The translations under genes were made by a program, and so were the position numbers. Shown in pieces: positions 1-7,922 of a DNA stretch of 39,796 bases; position 1 is the first letter of the stretch, and each line of letters begins with the position of its first letter. Location of the stretch: assembly GCF_900774055.1 (NCBI RefSeq), contig NZ_CAAGSW010000001.1:1-39796 (forward strand), read 5' to 3'. Origin of the DNA: Methanococcoides sp. AM1 (GTDB lineage Archaea > Halobacteriota > Methanosarcinia > Methanosarcinales > Methanosarcinaceae). Under the pieces are notes generated by a model. That model had not been told where the DNA came from. It worked only from the letters and a program-made list of their open reading frames with translations, and did no database searches.

Positions 1-907
1 TTGCAACTTCGTGTAACCTATCCCTGCCATACTTTTCAATGAACTTTGCACCAACCTTCTTAACCTTAGCCGATGCACCCTTTGGGAATGTTCCGATATA
101 CTTCTCGTTCATTTCCTGTATAGACTCAAGGAAAGCTGCACGTGCAAGGATCGATGCTGCAGCCACTGCAATTGACTGGTCTTCGGCTCTGGGTATCTGA
201 ACAGGCTTCACATCGATGTTCCATTGGCGAAGTTCATCCTTGACCATGCTGTCGTGGTATGCGAACTTGTCAATGATGATGCTATCGCCCTGCTGGTACA
301 GGTCTTTGATCGCACTTACATGGTTTACGGTAAGCATGATGTTCAGGTTCTGAAGTTTTTCATAATATTTATTGTAGGCAACTGGCTCAAGGATCTTCAC
401 GGAGAACATATCAGCTGAAATTGAGCTCTTTATCTGCTTTGCAATAGAAATGTTCTGATGATCGGTCAACTGTTTGCAATCCCTGACACCGATCCCCTCA
501 AGAATTGATTCAATTTCTGGAGTGGTCTTTACTGCAGCTACTACAAGAGGACCAAAGAAATCACCCTTACCTGATTCATCAGAGCCAATTACACCATGTC
601 CATTTGTAACAGACAAGTCTATAGATGATGTTAACTTTTCTTCGGGAATTGAAATGTTCTTATTATTAGGTGAAGGCACTACACCTTCTCTTAGTGCAAT
701 ACGTATTTCTTCTGCTTCAGGTGATGTGCCTAACTGGGATAGATCAACTTTAATTCCCTTCTTTCCATCGTATATTCTTATTACGCGGGAAAACTGTTTC
801 TTTGATACGCTGAACTGAATACCGAAATTGATTTCCTTTGGTGTATCCACGTCAAACCCTGGGATCAGGATTGATCTTATCTCATTGTACTTGTCAGTTA
901 TTTTCAT
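1..907 (-). CDS. rnhC: Ribonuclease HIII, partial (C-terminus beyond window)
   Basis: This enzyme cleaves the RNA strand of RNA-DNA hybrids. The first 302 codons are visible and the gene runs off the left edge without a stop. Residues 1 to about 95 look like the N-terminal substrate-binding (TBP-like) extension typical of type HIII. The catalytic domain then opens with GSDESGKGDFFGPLVV at about 108-123, where D110 and E111 are active-site acids. DESGKGD distinguishes HIII from the DEAGRG of HII. Further conserved segments are RDCKQLTD and SIIIDKFAYHD. The ATG at 905-907 has AGGGGA a few bases upstream. Most archaea rely on RNase HII, so an HIII here is notable. The identification is strong; whether an HII also exists in the genome cannot be seen. 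Confidence 0.92.
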   Translation of the reverse strand, partial: MKITDKYNEIRSILIPGFDVDTPKEINFGIQFSVSKKQFSRVIRIYDGKKGIKVDLSQLGTSPEAEEIRIALREGVVPSPNNKNISIPEEKLTSSIDLSVTNGHGVIGSDESGKGDFFGPLVVAAVKTTPEIESILEGIGVRDCKQLTDHQNISIAKQIKSSISADMFSVKILEPVAYNKYYEKLQNLNIMLTVNHVSAIKDLYQQGDSIIIDKFAYHDSMVKDELRQWNIDVKPVQIPRAEDQSIAVAAASILARAAFLESIQEMNEKYIGTFPKGASAKVKKVGAKFIEKYGRDRLHEVA

Positions 908-1139
908 CTGATTCCCCTTATTGTTATTTCGGTTCTGTAGAAAACCTATCAAAATCACCATCAACGGGTGAACATAGGAAATAAGCATCAATATCTGCCA
1001 TACATTTTGAATTATTGTTAACTTAAATTCTCGTCCAAATTTTGAGGATTTCTACAAAGCCAAAATTAGACTCGATTTTAATTAACTACATTATGGTAAA
1101 AATAGAACCAATGACTGGATAGTCTTGTAATAAGAATGG

Positions 1140-1211
1140 AGCCTCGGGTGGGATTTGAACCCACGACCTCGTCCTTACCAAGGACGCACTATACCCCTAA
1201 GCCACCGAGGC
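1140..1211 (-). tRNA. tRNA-Thr (anticodon GGU)
   Basis: The minus strand folds as a cloverleaf. The 7-bp acceptor stem is GCCTCGG with CCGAGGC, and the T-arm contains GGTTCAAATCC. The anticodon loop is TTGGTAA, with anticodon GGT at 1177-1179 (plus-strand complement). The discriminator is T, as in archaeal tRNA-Thr, and CCA is encoded immediately after it (1137-1139, complement). A possible box A (TTTATAAA) lies about 70 bases upstream, overlapping the end of the chorismate lyase-like gene, which would imply a leader on the precursor. No intron is visible. Confidence 0.95.
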
Positions 1212-1281
1212 ACCTTCATTGAGTGGGGGTGTGATGTGGTTCCCAAATACACAGAATCAATTATGAACCTTTCGGTCGGGT

Positions 1282-1803
1282 TTATAAATTCCAGCGCTCG
1301 TCTACCGGAAACTTCTCATTTATCCACATGAGGGTACTGTTATCGTGTACGATGCGGTATGACCTTGAAAGTGCTTTGCTGCTACCGAAAAGGAGGTTGT
1401 CTTCGTTGATCTCGATATTATCGAAGTCACGACGGGTCTCGATACCGCTGTTTCGGAGGATCTTGCCGATGGGGATATCTGCGCGCATGAGGTCCTGACG
1501 GATGTCTTCGGGCATTCTCTCAATAGGGGAAAGGGATAGAGCCCTGACAAAGGGTCTTGCACCTGCAAAAAGCGTCACAAGCCTGTAGTTCACATCAGAC
1601 CCTACGGCAATGTCAAGAAGGGATGCGGTTTCCTCATCTGCCTTTATGAGATGCTGTGCCTCAGTGACCACAGAGACGTCCTTACGGGTCATTATCTCAA
1701 GAAGGAATGTTACAGACCCATCGGTACCTGCACATACCCTCAGGCACGTCGGTATGTCGAAGGACTTTAGTGCCTTAAGGAATTCCTTATTAACGAATGT
1801 CAC
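1282..1803 (-). CDS. Chorismate lyase-like protein (DUF98 family)
   Basis: A 173-residue protein resembling the archaeal chorismate pyruvate-lyase family (DUF98). It would convert chorismate to 4-hydroxybenzoate and pyruvate. In methanogens 4-hydroxybenzoate is the aryl precursor of methanopterin. Visible family features are the N-terminal TDGSVTFLLE segment (about residues 27-36) and the signature PIGKILRNSGIETRRDF in the second half. The start is GTG at 1801-1803 because an in-frame stop lies three codons upstream; the ribosome site is weak. It lies 31 bases behind the DUF5611 gene and probably shares its transcript. The family call rests on motif resemblance; substrate and role are inferred. 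Confidence 0.72.
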   Translation of the reverse strand: MTFVNKEFLKALKSFDIPTCLRVCAGTDGSVTFLLEIMTRKDVSVVTEAQHLIKADEETASLLDIAVGSDVNYRLVTLFAGARPFVRALSLSPIERMPEDIRQDLMRADIPIGKILRNSGIETRRDFDNIEINEDNLLFGSSKALSRSYRIVHDNSTLMWINEKFPVDERWNL

Positions 1804-1834
1804 AGCTGATCAATATCCCCTGGGATCAAAAGCC

Positions 1835-2146
1835 TTACTTGGATACTGCCTTTTTAGCCTGCTTAAGGCGTTCCTTAGCAGTATATCCTGTTGCCAGCTG
1901 AAGGAAATCCCTGAATCTCTTGTTCGTGTCAAGGATCATCTCGTCATCGCCGAGAGTAGCATCCGTAACAGTATTTACCACTACCTTCTTGCCGTCCATA
2001 TAAACGGACAGTTCGGTCATCACGCCATAAGAAACTAAAAGCTTGTCACCCTCGCGTTTGATCTCGCTTGGGAAGCATTTTTCAATTTCTTCATAGATTC
2101 TTTCGATGTCCGGGGAAAAACCACGTTTTAATTTGTATTCCTGCAT
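1835..2146 (-). CDS. DUF5611-like conserved archaeal protein
   Basis: A 103-residue soluble protein starting MQEYKLKRGFSPDIERIYEE. It resembles a conserved small protein of Methanosarcinales (DUF5611) with no known function. It has an alternating alpha/beta character and a basic C-terminal tail (KERLKQAKKAVSK) but no cysteine cluster, membrane segment or catalytic motif. An in-frame ATG ten codons upstream (2176) would give 113 residues; the inner ATG was preferred because family members appear to begin with MQEYK. It precedes the chorismate lyase-like gene by 31 bases on the same strand, so the two are probably cotranscribed. Confidence 0.65.
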   Translation of the reverse strand: MQEYKLKRGFSPDIERIYEEIEKCFPSEIKREGDKLLVSYGVMTELSVYMDGKKVVVNTVTDATLGDDEMILDTNKRFRDFLQLATGYTAKERLKQAKKAVSK

Positions 2147-2244
2147 TGCTATCGTATTAGAGATAGCTATTAACACGAATAAATATTCCGGTATGGCAAG
2201 TCATTTGAGAAGCTTTTGGTTTTAGGCTACATTGATAAGATAAG

Positions 2245-2940
2245 TTACTTCTCAAGAAGCAGTTTTCCACCATCACCTAAGATCCTGACCTTTTGCACCT
2301 TCTCAAGTAACATCTCACCAAGCTTTCGAACCTCATCCCATTCCGGAGTTGGCTTATCATGTCCTTTGAACGGCAAGTCGAAATCAGGATTGCTCATGAA
2401 CTGGTACAGCATGACCTCTGATGCATCCTCTATATCCGGCAGGATACGAGCTAGCGTTTCAGCATTGATAAACTCCGGAATTACCCTTATCCAGACCCTC
2501 AGCCATTTCTGTTTTGCAATATCCAGGGATTCGTGCAGTAAAGAGACGTATTTGATACTGCGCTCCTCCGAGAGGCCAGTAAGCTCCATGATCGCAGGAA
2601 TATCATCAAGAGGTGCTTTGATCTCAATAACAAATCCCCTGACAAAAGGAAGTGCCTTCTCAAGTACATCCGGCTTCATGCCATTGGATTTGAGCAGTAT
2701 ACTTTTGCCGGCAGCGTGGAGTCCTTCGATAAGGGGAAGAAGCTCCTTCTGGAGCGTTGGTTCCGCACCACCCAGATAAACATCCTTACTTTCAGAGCTT
2801 TTTGCAAGATCCACAACATCCTCGATGGAATATTCCTTCTTGGGCTGGCGTATGTGTACACAATATGGGCATATCATATTGCATCCGGCAAATTCCACGC
2901 GTAACTGTCCCTTATTATCAGATAGGCCTATCAGTCTCAT
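2245..2940 (-). CDS. Radical SAM protein of unknown substrate
   Basis: A 231-residue compact radical SAM enzyme. The 4Fe-4S ligands are C20, C24 and C27 in GCNMICPYC, near the N-terminus as in pyruvate formate-lyase-activating and QueE-like enzymes. GGAEPTL around residue 58 corresponds to the SAM-binding GGEP motif. The remainder is a partial TIM barrel with no auxiliary cluster cysteines and no extra domain. The ATG follows GGATGAATCACA. It is divergent from the 98-residue gene at 3138 and stands alone on its strand. It could be an activase for a glycyl radical enzyme or a small-molecule enzyme; the sequence does not decide. Confidence 0.8.
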   Translation of the reverse strand: MRLIGLSDNKGQLRVEFAGCNMICPYCVHIRQPKKEYSIEDVVDLAKSSESKDVYLGGAEPTLQKELLPLIEGLHAAGKSILLKSNGMKPDVLEKALPFVRGFVIEIKAPLDDIPAIMELTGLSEERSIKYVSLLHESLDIAKQKWLRVWIRVIPEFINAETLARILPDIEDASEVMLYQFMSNPDFDLPFKGHDKPTPEWDEVRKLGEMLLEKVQKVRILGDGGKLLLEK

Positions 2941-3137
2941 TGTGATTCATCCTGAATAATTCTAAAAAGATATCGTCATCTGAACATATAATACTTTTCT
3001 GCAATACCGGAGCAGGAAAGACATATCCATATATTTGATCGAAAAGTTCTTTAATTTCAGAAACCCGATCTATGGGGACCAGCGATTACTATATATGTAG
3101 AACGTGCCATCAGTTCTGTCATATAAAGGTGATCACA

Positions 3138-3434
3138 ATGCCAAAAATGCTGACAATTGAAGACCTCGAAAAAAGGAAAGAGAATAAAGAGATAGAAGAG
3201 GAATTTGGAGAAGAGATCGAGGACCTTTTCGACCTGGTAATGCCTCCAGGAACACCATCATACATCATCTATGATATTGTAGAAGAATTTGGCCTGCAGC
3301 CAGTCGAAAGACAGATGACCGTTAATGTTGTAGAATCTGACAAAAGGGAAGTTATCGTTCTGAGAGGCAAGCTTGATGTCGTTAAAGAAGCAGAAGAATA
3401 CTACTTCAAGGAAATGAAAGCATTCGTTGAATAA
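3138..3434 (+). CDS. Small conserved-looking protein of unknown function
   Basis: A 98-residue acidic protein that I do not recognise. It opens with a charged, probably helical stretch (about residues 5-30, EDLEKRKENKEIEEE), then a PPGTPSYIIYD turn and a C-terminal alpha/beta segment. There are no cysteines, signal peptide or membrane segment. The start is ATG 3138 because GGTGATCACA precedes it at correct spacing. The longer frame from 3072 would cross the promoter region, where a TATA-like ACTATATATG lies at 3088-3097. It converges with the marker 2 gene, and a hairpin lies between them. Confidence 0.7.
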   Translation: MPKMLTIEDLEKRKENKEIEEEFGEEIEDLFDLVMPPGTPSYIIYDIVEEFGLQPVERQMTVNVVESDKREVIVLRGKLDVVKEAEEYYFKEMKAFVE

Positions 3435-3445
3435 TGCTGATATTT

Positions 3446-3480
3446 AAAAAAAGAGAACCTGTTAAATTGATCACAGGTTC
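3446..3480 (-). terminator. Hairpin with T-tract ending the nifB-marker 2 operon
   Basis: GAACCTGT (3455-3462) pairs with ACAGGTTC (3473-3480) across a 10-base loop. Read on the minus strand, the stem is followed by CTC and seven T (3446-3452). It lies 30 bases past the marker 2 stop codon and between convergent genes, so it may also slow plus-strand readthrough. Confidence 0.65.
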
Positions 3481-3509
3481 ATTCCACATTTTCTGACCAT
3501 ATATTTTGA

Positions 3510-4502
3510 TTATATATCATCTGTTTCCATATCGATACCTGTAATGGCATCGGTGTTAAGATCAAAGACAACTGCCTTCCGGTCACCTGAATAAATATCC
3601 ACTTTTTGAGAATCGTTGATCTCACCGACCACAGCCGCAGCAATTCCAACATCTTCAAATATCCGGATACACTCATCACAGTTCTCCGGTTTTGCAGTTA
3701 AAATATAGCCGGTTGCAGGATAGATTTTAAGCCACTGCTCCAGCTCAAGGCCTTCTGGCATAGGGATCTTTGTAACATCCACAGATGCGCCAACTTTGCT
3801 GGTCTCACATAGCATTCCAAGCGTTCCCACGGTTCCCGGATTGCTGATATCCTTTCCTGCTGTCAGCAACTTCTTCTCAGCGAGAGTCTGCATCACAAGG
3901 AAACGGTCGCGAACGGTTTGTGCATCCTTAAAAGAGGTAGTATCCCAGCTGTAAGGGGAATTTTTGCCCACACGGCCGTCCATATCATAGGCAGCTATTA
4001 CTGCATCACCCGGCTTTGCCATGTCGCTTCTGACAATGCAGTCCTTCTTTGCAACACCAATAATAGCAACACCAAGTGAATTATAAGGAGTATCAGGATG
4101 AACATGCCCTCCAACCATGGGGACACCGAACTTCTTTACCCCATCCTTGATACCACGCATCATCTCTTTGCATGCTTCAGAATCACAGGAGGACATGACA
4201 TTGACCATCGCAACAGGTCTTCCACCCATTGCGGAGATGTCATTAACATTTACAACAACGGAAGTATATCCTGTCCACCAGGGACTTTCAAGTGCGATCT
4301 TGCCCCAGATGGCATCGGCAGCAAATAGTATGACTTCATCGCCACCAGTATCGAGTACCGCTGCATCATCGCCAAAATCCACGATGGTCTCACCGTATTC
4401 ACTGCGCACGTCCTCGAACATATTGACAATGTCAGCTATAGGTTTCTTGCGGGTCACACCTTCAAAGTTTCGAAGGTTTGCAGCCAGTTGTTCAATATCC
4501 AA
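3510..4502 (-). CDS. Methanogenesis marker protein 2 (PurM/AIR synthase-like)
   Basis: A 330-residue member of the PurM/selenophosphate-synthetase-like ATP-binding fold. Its opening MDIEQLAANLRNFEGVTRKK is typical of methanogenesis marker 2, a family confined to methanogens and relatives whose biochemical role is unsettled. The glycine-rich VDFGDDAAVL (about residues 40-50) and SAMGGRP (about 89-95) match the nucleotide-binding face of the superfamily. It starts with TTG at 4500-4502 behind AAGGGTATAC. It lies 42 bases behind nifB in the same direction and is followed by a hairpin terminator, so the two form a two-gene operon. A role in maturation of a methanogenic enzyme or metallocofactor is inference. 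Confidence 0.85.
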   Translation of the reverse strand: MDIEQLAANLRNFEGVTRKKPIADIVNMFEDVRSEYGETIVDFGDDAAVLDTGGDEVILFAADAIWGKIALESPWWTGYTSVVVNVNDISAMGGRPVAMVNVMSSCDSEACKEMMRGIKDGVKKFGVPMVGGHVHPDTPYNSLGVAIIGVAKKDCIVRSDMAKPGDAVIAAYDMDGRVGKNSPYSWDTTSFKDAQTVRDRFLVMQTLAEKKLLTAGKDISNPGTVGTLGMLCETSKVGASVDVTKIPMPEGLELEQWLKIYPATGYILTAKPENCDECIRIFEDVGIAAAVVGEINDSQKVDIYSGDRKAVVFDLNTDAITGIDMETDDI

Positions 4503-4544
4503 GTATACCCTTCCCTTATGTTGTTCAGGCAGAACAGAAGAAGA

Positions 4545-5483
4545 TCATTCTTCATGTTCCATCTTTTTTATAGACTCCATTTTGATAACGTTCCTGCGCT
4601 CCTCGCTCATCTGAGACAGGTCCTTGCCAAGAAGACCATATGCATCAGACCTGCACTGGCGGCAGTGGCGCATCTGTTGTACATAAGGCTCACAGAGAGC
4701 CTGTACTTCCTTGCGTTCTTGATCAGAAGGTGGCTCCATGTCTGCAAACTTTGCCTGACAGATAAGAGGCATTATGTTCATGATAAAGACGCCAAGTTCG
4801 CGTACTTTCTTTGCAACCTCTAAAATATGATCCTTGTTGATCTCCGGAATAAGTACCGTATTGATCTTGACAACAAGTCCGGCTTCAACTGCCATCTTTA
4901 TGCCTTCAAGCTGATTCTTGATCAGGATCTCTGCAGCTTCCACCCCTGTGTAGGACTTGCCTTTGTAAGCTATATGGTCCACGATCTTTGCCTGTATCTC
5001 AGGATCAATGGCGTTAAGCGTTACAGTCAGTGTGCTGACACCCGCCCTTAGAAGATCATCCATCTTATCCGGAAGTGCCAATCCGTTTGTACTAAGACAA
5101 AGAGTTACATCAGGGAATTCGTCCTTGATGAGTTCAAGGGTCTCAAAGGTCTCATCATTGGCAAGAGGATCACCAGGACCTGCTACTGCAACTACCTTGA
5201 TGAAAGGATAATCCTTGAGAACAAGCCTTGTCTTTTCTAGTGCTTCCTGAGGGGTCAGTACTTCACTTGTCACACCAGGACGGCTCTCATTTACACAATC
5301 GAACTTGCGATCACAATAATTGCACTGGATGTTGCATTTTGGAGCTACAGCCAGGTGAATGCGGCCATATTTGTGCTGTGCGTCTTTATTATAACAAGGA
5401 TGTTCTGAGATCTTTCTCATAACATCAAGATCAACACCATTTTCATCGTGACATTCGTCAGGGATTTTATCAGTATCAGGCAA
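4545..5483 (-). CDS. nifB: NifB, FeMo-cofactor precursor (L-cluster) radical SAM synthase
   Basis: NifB fuses two 4Fe-4S clusters and inserts carbide from SAM to make the 8Fe-9S-C precursor of nitrogenase cofactor. The radical SAM ligands are C50, C54 and C57 (CNIQCNYC). HPC at 28-30, DCVNESRPGV and the C-terminal RQCRSDAYG are NifB signatures that bind the substrate clusters. It has the stand-alone archaeal form without a NifX domain (312 residues). The start is TTG 5483 because GGAGG lies 7 bases upstream; a TTG at 5525 would add 14 residues but has no clear ribosome site. No nifHDK, nifEN or nifX is present in the window. It is cotranscribed with methanogenesis marker 2, which hints at a role outside nitrogen fixation. 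Confidence 0.93.
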   Translation of the reverse strand: MPDTDKIPDECHDENGVDLDVMRKISEHPCYNKDAQHKYGRIHLAVAPKCNIQCNYCDRKFDCVNESRPGVTSEVLTPQEALEKTRLVLKDYPFIKVVAVAGPGDPLANDETFETLELIKDEFPDVTLCLSTNGLALPDKMDDLLRAGVSTLTVTLNAIDPEIQAKIVDHIAYKGKSYTGVEAAEILIKNQLEGIKMAVEAGLVVKINTVLIPEINKDHILEVAKKVRELGVFIMNIMPLICQAKFADMEPPSDQERKEVQALCEPYVQQMRHCRQCRSDAYGLLGKDLSQMSEERRNVIKMESIKKMEHEE

Positions 5484-5494
5484 AGTTTGTCCTC
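5484..5494 (-). promoter_or_regulatory. Ribosome binding site that sets the nifB TTG start
   Basis: On the minus strand GGAGG is followed by seven bases and TTG (5481-5483). It is the strongest Shine-Dalgarno sequence near the gene and favours the shorter reading over the TTG at 5523-5525. Confidence 0.55.
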
Positions 5495-5558
5495 CAGCAT
5501 TAATAAAATGAAGTCTGCAATTCAATTAGAACGGTTATAGATATAGGTTGTGGAAAGA

Positions 5559-5909
5559 TCACTCCAAACCATTCAGTTCACACCACTTACCATGACCTTC
5601 CCAGACCTTTACAGAAAGCGGATAACCCAGCTTTTCAGACAGGTCTGCATGAATATGCTCACACATATTCTCTGCACTTGGGAATGGGAGAATATCATTA
5701 AGGAGCTTGTGGTCATAGTTCTTCAGGACTTCACGCACGGTCTTCTTGATCTCATAGAAATCCATGACCATTCCGTTTTCCTTTTTCTCGCCCTCGAGAA
5801 CTATCTCTATTTTATAAGTGTGACCATGGACAATGCCACAGGTCTCATGTTCAGGCAAATAATGTGCACTATCGATGTATTCTATTATTCCAAGTCTCAT
5901 TTTTGTCAT
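5559..5909 (-). CDS. queD: 6-carboxytetrahydropterin synthase QueD
   Basis: QueD makes 6-carboxy-5,6,7,8-tetrahydropterin from dihydroneopterin triphosphate, the second step towards preQ0 and archaeosine. The zinc ligands are visible as H16 (SAHYLP) and H28/H30 (VHGH), with the catalytic C24 between them. A DHKLLND segment and the C-terminal WEGHG motif complete the family pattern. At 116 residues it has normal length. Its ATG overlaps the queE stop codon (TAATG), so translation is coupled; an ATG five codons upstream is less likely. It is last in the queC-DUF366-queE-queD operon. Confidence 0.92.
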   Translation of the reverse strand: MTKMRLGIIEYIDSAHYLPEHETCGIVHGHTYKIEIVLEGEKKENGMVMDFYEIKKTVREVLKNYDHKLLNDILPFPSAENMCEHIHADLSEKLGYPLSVKVWEGHGKWCELNGLE

Positions 5910-6628
5910 TATAAACAACCCCACATCTTATGTGTTTGAGGAATTATCAAAGTATCTATTGAATCAAGCAGATCCTTTTGTAACTTAAGCATAACATCAA
6001 TTTCAGGAGCAAGATGTTTCTGTGTCACCGGTTGAAGTACCACACAGGAAACATATCCTGAAATAGCATCTACGATCCCCAGTACGTCATCAGATACCGT
6101 GTCCTTTGTGATGACCAGTTTGCAAAAGCATTCCCTTTCCTTCGTGTTGCGAAGCATGTGAAAACATTCTATGGTCCTTTCAAGATGAGCTGCAAAATCC
6201 TCTCCCTCGAACTCATTAATAAGCTTCACATCCCCTGACACATAGGAGACCTTGTCCTTGATCTTCTTTGCCATATGTGGAAGCGTCATATTAGATTCAA
6301 GGTACAGAGGCCTTGACACATCCAGCTCTGCAATAAAATCGGCCTCAAGAAGAGGTTCTCCGCCTGTGAGGGATATGGAATGAACATTCTCATAGCTATC
6401 CAGCAGCTCACTGACATCCCTCACGCTAAGAGGATTTGGCATGTCTTGGAATACGTTTGTCCCGGGAACTTTTTCAAATTTGCAGACGGTAGGTGTCTCA
6501 ACATTTGTGTCACAGTATGAACAATTGAGATTACAGCCAACGAATCTTACGAAAGCCTGCCTCACGCCCACATGAGGACCTTCCCCCTGAACAGAGCAAA
6601 ATATCTCACTGACCGGCACCTGCATCAT
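5909..6628 (-). CDS. queE: 7-carboxy-7-deazaguanine synthase QueE
   Basis: This radical SAM enzyme contracts 6-carboxytetrahydropterin to 7-carboxy-7-deazaguanine. EIFCSVQGEGPHVG at about 8-21 is the QueE opening. The cluster ligands are C32, C36 and C39 (GCNLNCSYCDT), and TGGEPLL is the SAM-binding GGEP motif. At 239 residues it is the usual size. The start ATG overlaps the DUF366 stop (ATGATG across the junction), and the stop overlaps queD. Together with queC and queD this supplies preQ0, which archaea insert into tRNA position 15 as the precursor of archaeosine. Confidence 0.93.
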   Translation of the reverse strand: MMQVPVSEIFCSVQGEGPHVGVRQAFVRFVGCNLNCSYCDTNVETPTVCKFEKVPGTNVFQDMPNPLSVRDVSELLDSYENVHSISLTGGEPLLEADFIAELDVSRPLYLESNMTLPHMAKKIKDKVSYVSGDVKLINEFEGEDFAAHLERTIECFHMLRNTKERECFCKLVITKDTVSDDVLGIVDAISGYVSCVVLQPVTQKHLAPEIDVMLKLQKDLLDSIDTLIIPQTHKMWGCL

Positions 6629-7182
6629 ACCACATCCAATGGCCGGGATTTGCGAAGGTCTTTTTCGATATCATCGATCTCAGATGCATATTTGTTAGAT
6701 ATAGCTCCAAGAAGTCCTACCGCTTTCACCTCATCGATACCAATATCCGCCAGGTTGCCATAAAAATCATGGGACACATTGATCCCGAAATGGATCTTCT
6801 GGGATACTGCAGAAGTACTTGCAATAGAGATCGTCAGTTTTTTGCCATCTGCAAAAAGGTCATCTCCCTGCCTTGTGGTCACTACACCATTCTCCAGAAG
6901 CACCTCTGCCACAATTGCAGTGAACAGTCGCTGTCGTGCATAGACGAGCTTAAGGTCAGTGGAATCAAAGTGTTCTATAAGAAAATGAAGCATGTCAGGA
7001 GAATAGATCAAATCTCCCATCCGCTTGTCCTCAAGATCGATCATATGTTCGAGCTTCACATCACAGCCACCTCTGAAAGCAACAATGGAATCCTGCTGGA
7101 TACCCTTCAGGTTGTATGCCCACAAAGAGGAGATCTGACTTCCGTCATAATCCAATATTTCATCAAGAATTATACATTCCAT
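6625..7182 (-). CDS. DUF366 protein of the archaeosine operon
   Basis: A 185-residue protein of the DUF366 family, recognisable from its opening (MECIILDEILDYDGSQISS, then a SLWAYN segment) and FRGGCDV. It has no membrane segment and no zinc-binding pattern; the C-terminal third is helical and charged. The function is unknown. The ATG at 7182 follows AAGGTGCTTATT, so the GTG three codons upstream is not used. It sits between queC and queE with a 19-base gap and a 4-base overlap, so it is translationally tied to preQ0 synthesis. A role as an accessory or alternative enzyme of that pathway is inference from position. Confidence 0.82.
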   Translation of the reverse strand: MECIILDEILDYDGSQISSLWAYNLKGIQQDSIVAFRGGCDVKLEHMIDLEDKRMGDLIYSPDMLHFLIEHFDSTDLKLVYARQRLFTAIVAEVLLENGVVTTRQGDDLFADGKKLTISIASTSAVSQKIHFGINVSHDFYGNLADIGIDEVKAVGLLGAISNKYASEIDDIEKDLRKSRPLDVV

Positions 7183-7201
7183 AATAAGCACCTTCGAATC
7201 T

Positions 7202-7900
7202 TTAAATATCCAGTCCCAATCTAACCATAAGAGGATCCTTTAAGCCAGCCTCATGGAAACCACGCGCACGTCTTACACAGCTTTCACATACTCCGCATGG
7301 CTTATCTCCACCGTGATAACAACTCCAGCTCCACTCAAGTGGTGCCTTTGCATCCATTGCCTCATGCACTATAGTTGCCTTGTCCATATCAATTAGAGGT
7401 GCAAGAACTTTTACACCATTTGCAGTTGAGTAAGAGAAACACCCATCTGTTGCATTAACGAACTCTTTAGAATTATCAGGGAAGGTCTTTGCCTCCTCCC
7501 CATTGAATCCTGCAATAACATGATCGCAATCATAGCTTTCAGCAAAGCTTGCTGCAATGTTCAAAAAAACACCATTCCTGTTAGGAACCCATACACTCTT
7601 TGCAGAGTCTTCAGTGATGCTACCATTATCCCCGGAGAGATCCTCGACCGATAGCTCAGGAACATCCACATCCTCGTTTACAAGAGATGTATTCGTTATG
7701 TCCTGTAACCAATCCAGGCGGATGATCCTGTGCTCTATCCCATAATGCTCACAAATAATTATTGAATGATCGATCTCCCTCCGGACAGAGCGCTGACCAT
7801 AATCGAACGTCAGTGCCAGAACCACATCAGAAGTCTTTTTTGCAATTGCAAGAGCAGCGATAGAATCCAGTCCACTGCTTAATAATGATATCGATCTCAT
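7202..7900 (-). CDS. queC: 7-cyano-7-deazaguanine synthase QueC
   Basis: QueC converts 7-carboxy-7-deazaguanine to preQ0 using ATP and ammonia. The PP-loop reads LLSSGLDS at 6-13, with serine where most members have glycine. [10 protein letters not shown] is the conserved substrate segment. The zinc site is the C-terminal [15 protein letters not shown]. At 232 residues it has usual length. The start is ATG 7900 because GGAG lies seven bases upstream; an in-frame ATG at 7921 lies inside the operator region. It is the first gene of the archaeosine operon, and its promoter carries three perfect AGTATTA half-sites. Confidence 0.93.
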   Translation of the reverse strand: MRSISLLSSGLDSIAALAIAKKTSDVVLALTFDYGQRSVRREIDHSIIICEHYGIEHRIIRLDWLQDITNTSLVNEDVDVPELSVEDLSGDNGSITEDSAKSVWVPNRNGVFLNIAASFAESYDCDHVIAGFNGEEAKTFPDNSKEFVNATDGCFSYSTANGVKVLAPLIDMDKATIVHEAMDAKAPLEWSWSCYHGGDKPCGVCESCVRRARGFHEAGLKDPLMVRLGLDI

Positions 7901-7922
7901 AAAGAAACTCCAACTAAGCATA

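Noticed and set aside
3072-3137. Longer N-terminus with CRTCHQFC for the 98-residue protein
   Set aside because: It would overlap the TATA-like element, and the downstream ATG has a good GGTGAT ribosome site.
4545-5483. NifB as evidence that this organism fixes nitrogen
   Set aside because: No nifHDK or nifEN is visible, and NifB is found widely in methanogens; the window cannot settle it.
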